Part shown: one piece after another, positions 16,244 through 24,769 of the stretch
Layout: each line of letters begins with the position of its first letter
How positions within the stretch are numbered: the first letter of the stretch is position 1
From: a virus
Reading direction: 5' to 3' (one strand)
Virus record (IMG/VR): IMGVR_UViG_3300009177_000065
Location: 1 to 41,472 of that record
Length of the DNA stretch: 41,472 bases
Notes under the pieces: model-generated
Seen by the model: only the letters and a program-made list of their open reading frames with translations
The model's database searches: none
What the model was told of the DNA's origin: nothing
Made by a program: the position numbers and the translations under genes

Positions 16244-17812
16244 TCAGGTGCCTGGAGCGATGTTGTTGATAACCCCCATCGCGAACGGCGCATACACCGC
16301 GACCGTCTGCTCCGAGTACACACCCGATTCGAACAACCGCGTGCGCAGCGGCCAGTCGATCTGGTAGTAATCCCGGCGCGTATGCACTTCGGCGACGTTC
16401 GGGATGTTCGAGTCCATGTACTGCGCCGGCAGCGTTTCGCACCACAGAAGGATCGTGCCAGCCGGCAGAGTCGGATGGATGACGATCGGAATCTTCGTGC
16501 CGCCGTCTTGGGTGAACGGGTTGAAATAGAACTCGATGTTTCCGCCCGCCATCAGCTTTTGATAGCCGACTGCCGGGTCAGTGAAGTACTGCAACAGCGG
16601 GCCGCTCGAACCATTCAGGCACAGAGTCGTGATGTCCTTGAGCTGCTGGGCAGCCACGAAGATCACGGTCGGGCTCGTCTGGTAGTTGTTCCACATGGAG
16701 ATCAGCGCGTCATCGATCTCGTTGACGGTGCCACGGCCAGAAGCGGTCAGCTTCGTACCGACGCCCGCCGTCCCGGTCGCAAGCGACTTGACATACGCCC
16801 CCGGGAGGTACGAGTTCGAGTTGACAGCCGAGAAGCTCGCGAAGGTCGCGTACAGCAAACCGTCGTAAGCAGCCGGGCCAGCGTTGACGATACCGTCATT
16901 GTAGGAATGGTCGGCAGTGATCGCCGTCGCATTCTGGCCGGTCGTGGTCGGCGTGGTCGTGGTGCTGTAGCTGTTGATCAGCGTCACGGCCTGCAGGGTC
17001 TTCGCACCCGAGCCGCCGTCGTCGATATACCACGCCCAGGCGACCGTGCCGGACGCAACCGGAACGCTGGCCGAGAGAACACCGGTGCCGGAACTGATCG
17101 CGCTGGAGGCCGCTGCCGCCGATTTGTTCGACGTGCCGCCGTTCAGGACGAACGTCGCGCCAGTCGGGTCCGTGACAGTGGTCGTGGTCGGCAGACCGGT
17201 AACGATCGAGGCGCCGGACTTGAGCCAGTTCAGGTAACCCTCGAAGGTCAATTCCACCACCTGCACGTGATACGTGCCGTTGGCGACGGTGCCGCCAGTC
17301 GCAGCGGAAACGAAGGTCGGAGTCGTCGGCGTGCCGAGCTGCAGCGAGAAGTTGCCGCCCAGGATAGAGTTCTCTTCCTTCAGCCACATTTTCTGCAGCA
17401 TGCGGACGGTCTGACGTGCCTTCTCGTCCTCGAAGCCTTCCGCAGCGCTCCACGCCTCGAATGTGAGATTGCCCTCTTCGCCGATCGTGGTATAGCCCGC
17501 GTACTTCGTCGAAGCGGTGATCGTCATAACGCCCGAACGCCCGCCTTCCGGCACCCAGCCCATCCCGTCGTAACCGGAGCCAGTGATGGCGCTGACGACT
17601 TTCCAACGGGTTGCGATGTCGCCCTTACCCGCTACGCGCGGCATCCGCTTGCGGATCGGCGTATTGACCGGGTAGGCGTTCCTGGACGGGATTTGAAGAT
17701 CGTAGTTGACGAGACCGGTCGCCGTGTTGACGGTCGTGGTCTTCTGCAAAGGCGCGGGGCCTTTCTTGTAGCTGTCCCGGAGTTCCGAGATGACTTGCTG
17801 AATTGCGTCCAC
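16244..17812 (-). CDS. Major capsid protein with inserted domain
   Basis: 522 residues, start GTG at 17812 with a GAGG ribosome site. Residues 1-157 have the HK97-type amino arm and E-loop pattern (STKYAGYTTIGEEGNLTFEA, QKMWLKEENSILGG). Residues about 158-295 are Thr/Gly/Ser-rich and beta-like (TFVSAATGGTVANGTYHVQV, VAWAWYIDDGGSG), an apparent Ig-like insertion. Residues 300-522 return to the P-domain/A-domain pattern (NEIDDALISMWNN, VHTRRDYYQIDWPL). It directly follows the protease/scaffold gene, as in HK97-like heads. The inserted domain would project outward. Confidence 0.85.
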   Translation of the reverse strand: MDAIQQVISELRDSYKKGPAPLQKTTTVNTATGLVNYDLQIPSRNAYPVNTPIRKRMPRVAGKGDIATRWKVVSAITGSGYDGMGWVPEGGRSGVMTITASTKYAGYTTIGEEGNLTFEAWSAAEGFEDEKARQTVRMLQKMWLKEENSILGGNFSLQLGTPTTPTFVSAATGGTVANGTYHVQVVELTFEGYLNWLKSGASIVTGLPTTTTVTDPTGATFVLNGGTSNKSAAAASSAISSGTGVLSASVPVASGTVAWAWYIDDGGSGAKTLQAVTLINSYSTTTTPTTTGQNATAITADHSYNDGIVNAGPAAYDGLLYATFASFSAVNSNSYLPGAYVKSLATGTAGVGTKLTASGRGTVNEIDDALISMWNNYQTSPTVIFVAAQQLKDITTLCLNGSSGPLLQYFTDPAVGYQKLMAGGNIEFYFNPFTQDGGTKIPIVIHPTLPAGTILLWCETLPAQYMDSNIPNVAEVHTRRDYYQIDWPLRTRLFESGVYSEQTVAVYAPFAMGVINNIAPGT

Positions 17813-17842
17813 TGGAGTTACCTCGCTTTGTGTAGTGGCTGA

Positions 17843-19489
17843 TTACTTGATCTTTTCAAAAGCCGGGTTCGTGGCGTAGTCCGCCATACCCTTGTGGGCT
17901 AACCAGATATGCGCCTGCAAATCGCCGGATTTTGCCGCTCGCACTTTTGCCACTACATCGGCGGGGTACTGCTGATCACCTTCCGCGTCTTCGCGATGGG
18001 TCGTGTCTTCGCCCTTCGTGATTGCACGGAATACACCTTTTCGAACCGGTAGCTTGTCCCACTTGCTCGCCTTCTCCTTGAGAAGCTCGAACGCTTTCGC
18101 GAGATCGCTCTCGCTGGCGTTCGCCATCCCGATGGCTTTGGCGAGGTCGAAACTGACCGGTACGGTCGAAACACCTTGCGTTGCCTTTTCCAGCTTGACG
18201 ATGCCGAACGAGTCCAGACCCTTCTGCAGGTCGCCGCGAACAGTCGCCTTGTTGGCTTCCTCCTGGGTCTCCTCCTCGGCCATCTCGCACAGAATCTCGC
18301 CCAGCTCAGCAGCGACGGCATTCAGGCGTCCCGGCACGATCGAGCCGTCGCCCTCCATCATCGCTTCGTACTCGCAGCAGTCGGCCAGACAGATAACCTC
18401 CTGCGTTATGCGCGCGAGCCAGCCCAGGTTCTCCAGGCCCTTCGTCAGGTCGAGCTTCTCCTCCAGCTTGCCCCAGTCCTCCGGGATCATGTCGGATTCT
18501 CCCAACGCCTTCGCGCGGCGCTTGATATGCCGTTTGACAGCCGCAGGGTTCTTCGCTCGGCCGATGGACTGGATTGCGTTCTTCAGGTCGTCTTTCGACT
18601 TGATCGGGTACGAGCCGTCCGGCATCGCCTGACCCTTGTCTGCTGCAGCGTCGCGCTGCTCCTGTGTGAATTCGCGCTTCTCGATGTCGGCCAGTTCCTC
18701 GGGGGTAAACTCGCCGACCTTGAACAGCGCGGCAAGCAACGCCGGAACGTCGCCCTTGCGCTGGTCTTCCGGGAGCCACTGCTCGGCGAGCTTTTCGAGA
18801 TCGCCCATCGTGATATTCGGGTTCGACATTGCAGCCTTGAGCACGTCGCGCTTCGTTGTCTTCGCGAGTGCTTCCATGTCACTCTTGCGCGTCTCGATGA
18901 ACTTCACGAGTTCCGCAGGTGCTATCGCGCCATCGTCGAGCAGCTTTGCAAGCCGGTCGATCGCAACCTTGTCCGGGTCTCCGGTCAATTCGACCTCGAC
19001 CTCCGAACCGTCCGCCTTCGCCATCTTGAAGCGCGCTGAAGGGTTGCACGGGTTGTCCACGAGAGAAACCTCCGAGGGCTCAGCTTCGTACCACATAACG
19101 CCCTTGTTCTCTTCGTCATCCCACTTGCGCAGGCACGATCCGCCGATCGAAACGCCGGTATATACGCCGGCTTCCATTTTCTTCTGATCGACCGGGTCCA
19201 CGATCAGGCCACGAACGATGATGGCTTTCTGCTCGTCGTCGCACACCATCGACTTGAGGCATCCCGCAGCCACCTTGCCGTGCATTGAACGCAGATTGCC
19301 GACGCTCTTACCGTCCGTCGCCTTCTCGAACTCCTGTGACCACTTGATGAAATGCGCCTTCGAGGAGTCGTAGTGCATTCGCTCCTTGACCTTGTCGATG
19401 GTCTGGTCTGTGGCAACAGCTTCGAAGGTGTGATCGTCCGCGTTGTACTTGGCGAGGCGGGCGTGAATCTGGAATTGTGCGGCTGGCAT
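17843..19489 (-). CDS. Prohead protease fused to scaffold-like domain
   Basis: 548 residues. Residues 1-150 resemble the S78/XkdF-type prohead protease: SMHG (His70), GVSIGG (Ser114), and the closing motif SEVSLVDNPCNP at 139-150. Residues 150-548 are charged and helical, suited to an internal scaffold. They include SYPIKSKDDLKNAIQSIGRA, a segment often seen in such proteins, and a late YPADVVAKVRAAKSG. It lies between the portal region and the capsid gene. It would shape the procapsid, then process itself and capsid arms. The catalytic residues are assigned by motif only. Confidence 0.82.
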   Translation of the reverse strand: MPAAQFQIHARLAKYNADDHTFEAVATDQTIDKVKERMHYDSSKAHFIKWSQEFEKATDGKSVGNLRSMHGKVAAGCLKSMVCDDEQKAIIVRGLIVDPVDQKKMEAGVYTGVSIGGSCLRKWDDEENKGVMWYEAEPSEVSLVDNPCNPSARFKMAKADGSEVEVELTGDPDKVAIDRLAKLLDDGAIAPAELVKFIETRKSDMEALAKTTKRDVLKAAMSNPNITMGDLEKLAEQWLPEDQRKGDVPALLAALFKVGEFTPEELADIEKREFTQEQRDAAADKGQAMPDGSYPIKSKDDLKNAIQSIGRAKNPAAVKRHIKRRAKALGESDMIPEDWGKLEEKLDLTKGLENLGWLARITQEVICLADCCEYEAMMEGDGSIVPGRLNAVAAELGEILCEMAEEETQEEANKATVRGDLQKGLDSFGIVKLEKATQGVSTVPVSFDLAKAIGMANASESDLAKAFELLKEKASKWDKLPVRKGVFRAITKGEDTTHREDAEGDQQYPADVVAKVRAAKSGDLQAHIWLAHKGMADYATNPAFEKIK

Positions 19490-19525
19490 AGCAGTATCCT
19501 CGGTTTGTGATTCGTGTTCGCCCGT

Positions 19526-20143
19526 TTACGGTGCAGGTTCGATCAATAGCCATGCAACGGAACTCGTATCGCTTGCCGCGCACTTCATGCCAAACGAGAC
19601 TCCCGCGCTTCGACTGGAGACGTAGTAAATCCCTCCGACTGTGCCGGCCGGAACTTGCTCCGTCAGGAATATATTGCTGGTCGCTGTGACCTTCGTCGTC
19701 GCAACAGTGACCTCAGTCACTCCGTTGCACGTCGCGCGGCCCATCGTCGCATTCGTTCCGGTCTTGATAGAGATTCCGTCACCCGCCGCAGGTAGAACTA
19801 TGCCGTCTGCAGTGATCGATCCCGTCAACGTTGCCGAATAGGTGTAATCGCCTCGCAGGAATGTCGTGCTGTCTGCCGTACCTGTTGGCGCTGCCGCGTA
19901 GAAGGTGAAAGCCGAAGTGTCGACAAACCCCAGCGCGTACAAACCTCGCAGCGCATTCGGGTCGGTCGTCGTGACGGTGCCGGTCGAGGACACATGGAAC
20001 TGCCCGGAACTGCCCGAGACCTGCACAACCTGATTCGCGAGGTTCAGGTTCGTAACGGTCGCAGCATGAAGCAACGAGCAACCGAGCAGCGCGAAGAGAA
20101 GCGCCGTCAGCAGATGGGTCAAGCGTCGTCTTTCAGCGTTCAT
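19526..20143 (-). CDS. Exported surface/decoration-like protein
   Basis: 205 residues. The start is ATG at 20143, overlapping the portal stop as ATGA; the open frame to 20185 is not used. Residues 1-28 form a signal peptide: positive RRR, a hydrophobic run LLTALLFALLG, and then CSLLHA. LLGC could be a lipobox or LHA a signal peptidase I site. The C-terminal half (DGIVLPAAGDGISIKTGTNA, IFLTEQVPAGTVGG, VAWLLIEP) matches a beta domain common in phage decoration and fibre proteins. A secretion signal on a head-module product is unusual. Confidence 0.75.
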   Translation of the reverse strand: MNAERRRLTHLLTALLFALLGCSLLHAATVTNLNLANQVVQVSGSSGQFHVSSTGTVTTTDPNALRGLYALGFVDTSAFTFYAAAPTGTADSTTFLRGDYTYSATLTGSITADGIVLPAAGDGISIKTGTNATMGRATCNGVTEVTVATTKVTATSNIFLTEQVPAGTVGGIYYVSSRSAGVSFGMKCAASDTSSVAWLLIEPAP

Positions 20144-22392
20144 TCTTCCTCTCCGGCAACAATTGGGGCGATGACACATTGACAATTCGGGTGCGCTGGC
20201 GCGCTGTCGTCGCCGCTGGGGAAATCGTCTTCAACGTCGATCGGGCCTTCGTCCGCGTTGCCCTGACACTCGTCGCAGCAGCCGTCGTTCGACACGAGCC
20301 AGACCTTCTGAGCCACGAGGCCAGAATCCTTCCAGCCGGCGAGCTGGCCCTTGCTGTCGGCAAGGCGCGTCTCGGTGCGAGCAATGACCCCTGCGCGCTC
20401 GGCGCTGAAGGCGTACGAATCGGCGAGTGCGTCGCTGAATTGATCCAGCGACCAGCCTTGATCGATCGATTCCTGCAGCAGGTCGCGCACGCCCGCGCGG
20501 GTCTCGTCGGTGATGGCCCACTGTGCATCCGGATTCTCCACAAGGTTTCCCTCGTCGTCGTACCGCATGCCGACCATCTCCGCGCCGCGCTCGGAGGCGT
20601 AGTCTGCCGCGTACTGATCGATGAACCCCGGCTGGATCGCAATCCCTGAGCTTGCCGCATCCTTCTGTAGATGCGTCTTGGAGTGCTCGACCGCATCCGC
20701 CGAAACACGCTTGAGCGGGTCGCGGACAGCGCCAGGGAAATCCTTTAGAACGCTCCAATCAATCGCGCCGGCCAATTCTTCGGCCGTCTTGGCTTTGCCC
20801 AGGTGCGGACCGACTGAGGTCTTGACCGCCAATGCCTGGGCGCGCAGTTGGCGCTTGACCGCCCGCGTCAGTCGCTGCCGCTGAATCATCACCGTTCGCC
20901 GCTCTGGCCGGACGGCCTTCGCCAGCTTCTCAGCCTTCGGAGATTCTGCGGGCGGGGCCGGCTTGGCTGGTGCCCCGCCCGCTCCGCCGCCACCAGCCGC
21001 GGGAGGTTGCTGTCCGTCGAGCTGCTCGGTTGTGAGCATACGCGGGTCTGTCTCGATCTTCTGCGGAAGCGGTTCCTTGCCTCGATCCGCACGAACCTCG
21101 TCCGCTGTAATGATGCCCTCGCGAACCTCTTGTACGGCTATGTCGCTCGCGACCTTGGGATCGATCTCTGTCTCTTCGTCCCAAACGAAGTGGACATCGC
21201 CCGCGTTCAGGTATTTCACGAGCAAGTAATCGACCAGCGCCTTCCAGAACTTCTTCAGCGGGAGCAAGCCCTCCTCGCGAGATTGCTCCTTCTGGGTCTC
21301 GGCCGTGCCGCGGTTCATCTGCTTGATAAACGGCGTGGGCTCGACGCTGAAGCAGTAGCACACCACGCGCGCAAGCCATTCGTCGAACTCGTCCTTGAGT
21401 GCCGCCTCTTTGGAGAACGTGACTTTGTTAGCGCCCGGCACGAACTTGAGCTTGCGGCGCTCGCCGATGTTCTCCCAGCCTGGGGAGTTGAACATCGAGT
21501 CCCAATGGTCTTGGATCACGAGAATCTGCTCGGGCGTCCAGTTGTCAGGCACGCCGACGAGCGCATCAGGCACCGAGCCTTGCCGGTAGTAGTCTAGTTG
21601 GAAAATCTGCCGGCGCAGAGCGATGTTGACGGTAACGATGATTTGCTCGACCTGCGGATACCCGTAGACGCTGTCAACGGACTGATTACGCGGCCAGTAC
21701 ACAAGCTCGTCGCTCGTGTAGTCCACCGCTGGCATGCCGCGGAGTATCTGCTGGTAAGCTGGCGACGGCGGATCGGGCAGGTCGCCTGATTCGTCAATAA
21801 CCGGTTTGATCTTCGTTCCGTCCATCCACCGGAAAGCGTGGAAGCTGCCGTCATTGGTGAATTGCGGATATATGCACAGCGCATCCGTAACAAACACCTC
21901 TTCGAGCAGCGCTCGCGCCCATGTCACGTAAGGCCGACGCCCATCCGGAAACTGAAACAGCGCATTGAGCTTGCGCAGCTTGTCGTCTTCAGCCTTCCCG
22001 GCATCGCGATAGTCGAGCTTCCAATCCAGCGCTACGAACTGATCCTTGCGCGTCTCGATCACCGAGCGCAGCACGTCGTAGTTGCGCGCCAATGCCCGCA
22101 AGTCGTTGAAGCTGACGAGCTGATTGCCGCGCGGGGTGTAATTCGTATTGACCAGCGGCTGGTAGTCGAAGCGCCGGCCCACTGCTCCCATGCGCGGGGC
22201 CTGAGCCTGCGGGAGCATCGGCTGACCGGGCGAGAAGAACGTCTCCGGGTTCAGCCCTGCAACGGTGAACGTACCGTCTGCGTTGATGCGGATTCGCATC
22301 TTGTCGCCTGCGGCGATCAGAGTTTCACCGGGAATAGGCTGCTTGTACGCCCCCGCTGGGGTGTCGATTCGGCTCACTGCGCGCTGAGACAT
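20140..22392 (-). CDS. Portal protein fused to MuF head-morphogenesis domain
   Basis: 750 residues, ATG at 22392. Residues 75-450 are portal: VLRSVIETRKDQFVALDWKL, a VEQIIVTVNIALRRQIFQLD helix, and EQSREEGLLPLKKFWKALVD. A Gly/Pro/Ala linker lies at 461-485. Residues 500-745 match MuF-type morphogenesis proteins: RAGVIARTETRLADSKGQL, then CCDECQGN (705-711) and PAHPNCQCV (732-740), whose Cys/His set likely binds zinc. In most phages these are separate adjacent genes; here they are fused. The portal forms the DNA entry vertex, and the MuF part is thought to be packaged or to aid assembly. Confidence 0.9.
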   Translation of the reverse strand: MSQRAVSRIDTPAGAYKQPIPGETLIAAGDKMRIRINADGTFTVAGLNPETFFSPGQPMLPQAQAPRMGAVGRRFDYQPLVNTNYTPRGNQLVSFNDLRALARNYDVLRSVIETRKDQFVALDWKLDYRDAGKAEDDKLRKLNALFQFPDGRRPYVTWARALLEEVFVTDALCIYPQFTNDGSFHAFRWMDGTKIKPVIDESGDLPDPPSPAYQQILRGMPAVDYTSDELVYWPRNQSVDSVYGYPQVEQIIVTVNIALRRQIFQLDYYRQGSVPDALVGVPDNWTPEQILVIQDHWDSMFNSPGWENIGERRKLKFVPGANKVTFSKEAALKDEFDEWLARVVCYCFSVEPTPFIKQMNRGTAETQKEQSREEGLLPLKKFWKALVDYLLVKYLNAGDVHFVWDEETEIDPKVASDIAVQEVREGIITADEVRADRGKEPLPQKIETDPRMLTTEQLDGQQPPAAGGGGAGGAPAKPAPPAESPKAEKLAKAVRPERRTVMIQRQRLTRAVKRQLRAQALAVKTSVGPHLGKAKTAEELAGAIDWSVLKDFPGAVRDPLKRVSADAVEHSKTHLQKDAASSGIAIQPGFIDQYAADYASERGAEMVGMRYDDEGNLVENPDAQWAITDETRAGVRDLLQESIDQGWSLDQFSDALADSYAFSAERAGVIARTETRLADSKGQLAGWKDSGLVAQKVWLVSNDGCCDECQGNADEGPIDVEDDFPSGDDSAPAHPNCQCVIAPIVAGEEE

Positions 22393-22471
22393 GCTCGCCT
22401 ATCTCGGTGTACTGGCTTCGCGGTCACCGGTTAGCCTGCGGCTTTATAGCACCAACTTGGAGCGGCTTCAA

Positions 22472-23770
22472 TTACTGGCCCTGCTTCTGCTTCATCTTCT
22501 CAGCCTGGAGGCGGTAAAACTCGATGATACCCGGCTGGGCCTCGATGATCGTCTGCAGTGCGTATCGCACCGCGTCCCAAATGTGATTGTTCGCGTCCAC
22601 CAGCTCTGGCTTAACGTCGCCCGTCACCCGATCGACCTTGTAACTCCAGAGTTTCGCTTCCTCGATCGTATGGCGGCAGCGGGGGTGGATGATGATCTGC
22701 TCGTACTGCCGCAAGTGCGCGACCCCGTCCTCGACAGACCCCTTCCACTTCTTGACGGCTATCATCCGCGAGTAGCCGTGCCGTTGCATGTAAGAAATCG
22801 TCTCGGGGCGAGCGCTGTCCGCCCGCATAACGTGTTTGCGAGCGTCCGGTAACTTGTCGAATAGCTCTGGCGTCTTGTCGATGTCGCACCCGATCGCCCA
22901 TGCCTCGTGCTCGATGTACAGCTTGCGCTCCTTGATCCAACACTTGACGCCAGCTGTCGGGTCTTGAGCAAACCCCCAGTCTCCCCCGAAGTACGGCCCG
23001 TCCCATCCTTCGCCACCAGCCGTAAAATCTTGAATGCTGTACTTCTCCCGCAGCACTTGAGCCTGCGAATGTCGCCGGTAGTCGCCTTCCCATACATGTT
23101 GGTACGAGTCCGGATCGACTCGGGCCATGTAATCCTTCTCGGCGATCAGCTCCGGCGAGAGCCACGGATTGTCCCGCCAGTTCGTTGCGATCACCCTTGC
23201 CATTGGGTGAGGCTCTTGCGGCTTCTCTTCTGAGACCGGCATAAACCGAATCGAAGTTGGATCGCTCGGAAGGTCTGGATTGAACCCGCACCATATCTCG
23301 GAGAAAGCCTTGCGCACGGTCGGCACGATGATGCGCCAGGAGTCTTCGGATACCTTCTCCCCTTCTTCCAACCACAGAACGTCAATGCCCTCGCGCGATT
23401 TGAACTTGCGCGGCTCTGTCTTGATGCCGGCGAAGGTAAACATCGAGCCCGTAACGTTCGAGGCAATGTACGTATCGCGAACAGTGAAGTATGGGCGCAG
23501 GTCGAGAGCGTCGATGTTAGTTACCAGCGTCTCGTGCACAGATTCGGCAATCGAGTTTTGATACTCGCGAGCGCATGTGAACCTGCACTTGTGATGCGTC
23601 GCGAGAATGATAGCGACCCGAGCGAAGCCCCAGGACTTCAGCCCGCCTCGCCCACCGTGCATGACCTTGTATCGCGAAGGAATCCATACCCCTTCGCCGT
23701 CAAAGAACAGGTCAACCACCTTCGGGGAGAGTATTTCCTTCCGCTGGGCTATCAGGTTCGGGCTGTGCAC
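22472..23770 (-). CDS. terL: Terminase large subunit
   Basis: 432 residues. The ATPase part has a Walker A-like HGGRGGLKSWG at 38-48 and Walker B VLWLEEGE at 131-138. The nuclease part carries GGDWGF (Asp264), RADSARPE (Asp318) and a C-terminal HIWDAVRYAL (Asp399), the usual aspartate triad of the PBSX/Terminase_3 type. It pumps DNA into the prohead through the portal. It overlaps the small subunit gene by 59 bases. Whether packaging is headful or cos cannot be read from this. Confidence 0.93.
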   Translation of the reverse strand: MHSPNLIAQRKEILSPKVVDLFFDGEGVWIPSRYKVMHGGRGGLKSWGFARVAIILATHHKCRFTCAREYQNSIAESVHETLVTNIDALDLRPYFTVRDTYIASNVTGSMFTFAGIKTEPRKFKSREGIDVLWLEEGEKVSEDSWRIIVPTVRKAFSEIWCGFNPDLPSDPTSIRFMPVSEEKPQEPHPMARVIATNWRDNPWLSPELIAEKDYMARVDPDSYQHVWEGDYRRHSQAQVLREKYSIQDFTAGGEGWDGPYFGGDWGFAQDPTAGVKCWIKERKLYIEHEAWAIGCDIDKTPELFDKLPDARKHVMRADSARPETISYMQRHGYSRMIAVKKWKGSVEDGVAHLRQYEQIIIHPRCRHTIEEAKLWSYKVDRVTGDVKPELVDANNHIWDAVRYALQTIIEAQPGIIEFYRLQAEKMKQKQGQ

Positions 23771-24068
23771 CCGGTCCCCCTCTTGAGAAACTGATATTCA
23801 GGACTGGCGGATTGACCGGAGGCGGGGTGTAGTCGATCACGCCCTGAATGCTCTTGCCGTCGAGGCGGTTGCCCAGTTCCTTGATTGCCCACTCGTCGCC
23901 GTCCGCAGCGGCCTTGATCAACCTGTCTGCAATGTCGTCGAGCGTTGCGCGTGCTTGGCGCGGGTCTTCGGCTTTCTGTGCCGCTGCCCGAGCGAGGGCT
24001 CGGCGTATCGCATCGTTCCACGTTGCGCCCTTCGCTGCGTTCTGATTGCCGGGTTGTCCACCAGCCAT
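23712..24068 (-). CDS. Terminase small subunit-like DNA-binding protein
   Basis: 118 residues. The opening MAGGQPGNQNAAKGATWNDA is widely seen in phage DNA-packaging proteins next to terL, and the central helices (DDIADRLIKAAADGDEWAIK, ELGNRLDGKSIQGV) complete that family pattern. The C-terminal 40 residues are proline/glycine-rich and overlap terL out of frame. It would recognise the packaging site. The assignment as the small subunit rests on this motif and the position. Confidence 0.78.
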   Translation of the reverse strand: MAGGQPGNQNAAKGATWNDAIRRALARAAAQKAEDPRQARATLDDIADRLIKAAADGDEWAIKELGNRLDGKSIQGVIDYTPPPVNPPVLNISFSRGGPGAQPEPDSPAEGNTLPEGG

Positions 24069-24078
24069 GAAACGATTC

Positions 24079-24249
24079 CTAACCCTTTGATTGGGCGGAA
24101 TCTTGCGCGCTCAAGCTACTCGCGTCAACCGTATCGCGTTGAACCCAGCCGTTGCGCATCATGTAGCCGTCTGCTTTCTTACGCCGCCTCGGGTTAAATG
24201 ATCGATAGCGCTTGCCCGTGAGTACCCCAGACTTTGTGTAGGACTTCAC
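24079..24249 (-). CDS. Small basic protein, unknown
   Basis: 56 residues. The start is GTG at 24249, overlapping the upstream stop (GTGA); an upstream GTG at 24291 would lie inside the small membrane gene. The middle is strongly basic (RSFNPRRRKKADGYMMRNGW), consistent with nucleic-acid contact. It sits just before the terminase small subunit. No family is recognised. Confidence 0.55.
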   Translation of the reverse strand: MKSYTKSGVLTGKRYRSFNPRRRKKADGYMMRNGWVQRDTVDASSLSAQDSAQSKG

Positions 24250-24377
24250 GGTTGTTGCCGGCGCTGCACAAGGCCAATGATTGCACCCCACAGCGTTTGA
24301 CCGATCGCGAACCCGAAGCCGAATAGAAGGCCCGTGACGATTAGGCCAAGCCAGTTGCTTTCGTTTCCAAGGATCAT
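24246..24377 (-). CDS. One-helix membrane protein
   Basis: 43 residues, found by reading the gap between longer frames. ATG at 24377 overlaps the upstream stop (ATGA), and its own stop overlaps the next GTG. A single hydrophobic helix (LGLIVTGLLFGFGFAIG, continuing WGAIIGLV) is followed by a basic end RRQQP. It could be a holin-like or membrane-anchored accessory product. The coupling on both sides makes it likely to be a true gene. Confidence 0.65.
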   Translation of the reverse strand: MILGNESNWLGLIVTGLLFGFGFAIGQTLWGAIIGLVQRRQQP

Positions 24378-24547
24378 TGGGGCGTCTCCTCGTCGTTTGC
24401 TGCAGGCTGCAGCGTTTCCGGGTTCTGCACGTCGATCATTGCCGTAGCGACGTGCGGATCAACCCTGTGGATGTTTCGCACAGACACCATGAACAGCGGG
24501 TTAGCGTGTCCGAGCGGTGTTCCGATCAGAATGGTATCGCCGTTCAC
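24374..24547 (-). CDS. Small protein, unknown
   Basis: 57 residues, GTG start at 24547 coupled to the preceding stop (GTGA). The product runs NGDTILIGTPLGHANPLFMV, then an acidic, polar tail ending NDEETPQ. The beta-like amino half may be a small binding domain. No family is recognised. The open frame continues upstream to 24754, but that part overlaps the neighbouring gene and is not likely used. Confidence 0.5.
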   Translation of the reverse strand: MNGDTILIGTPLGHANPLFMVSVRNIHRVDPHVATAMIDVQNPETLQPAANDEETPQ

Positions 24548-24768
24548 AGTTCGTCGGCATCTGCCGGAATACCGGACTGAGCCGCTCGCATGTTCGCCAG
24601 CGCGAGCTTTGCCTCGTGCGGTACGGTATTTAGGGTGACCGGCATCAGGTGCGAATAGCCGTCTGTGGCGCAGCCGTGGTGCCAGCCTGGGATGGGTCGA
24701 AGCAGGAACGTCGGCGAGTAGCATTGCGCACCGCCAGCCGGACCCCATACGCATGCGAAGCGATCCAT
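24544..24768 (-). CDS. Small protein, unknown
   Basis: 74 residues beginning ATG at 24768, one base after the methyltransferase stop. It is rich in aromatic residues and His/Cys in the first half (CVWGPAGGAQCYSPTFLLRP, WHHGCATDGYSHL), which could form a small metal-binding fold, then a helical acidic end (EAKLALANMRAAQSG). Gene overlaps on both sides place it in the same coupled set as the methyltransferase. Function unknown. Confidence 0.55.
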   Translation of the reverse strand: MDRFACVWGPAGGAQCYSPTFLLRPIPGWHHGCATDGYSHLMPVTLNTVPHEAKLALANMRAAQSGIPADADEL

Positions 24769-24769
24769 T

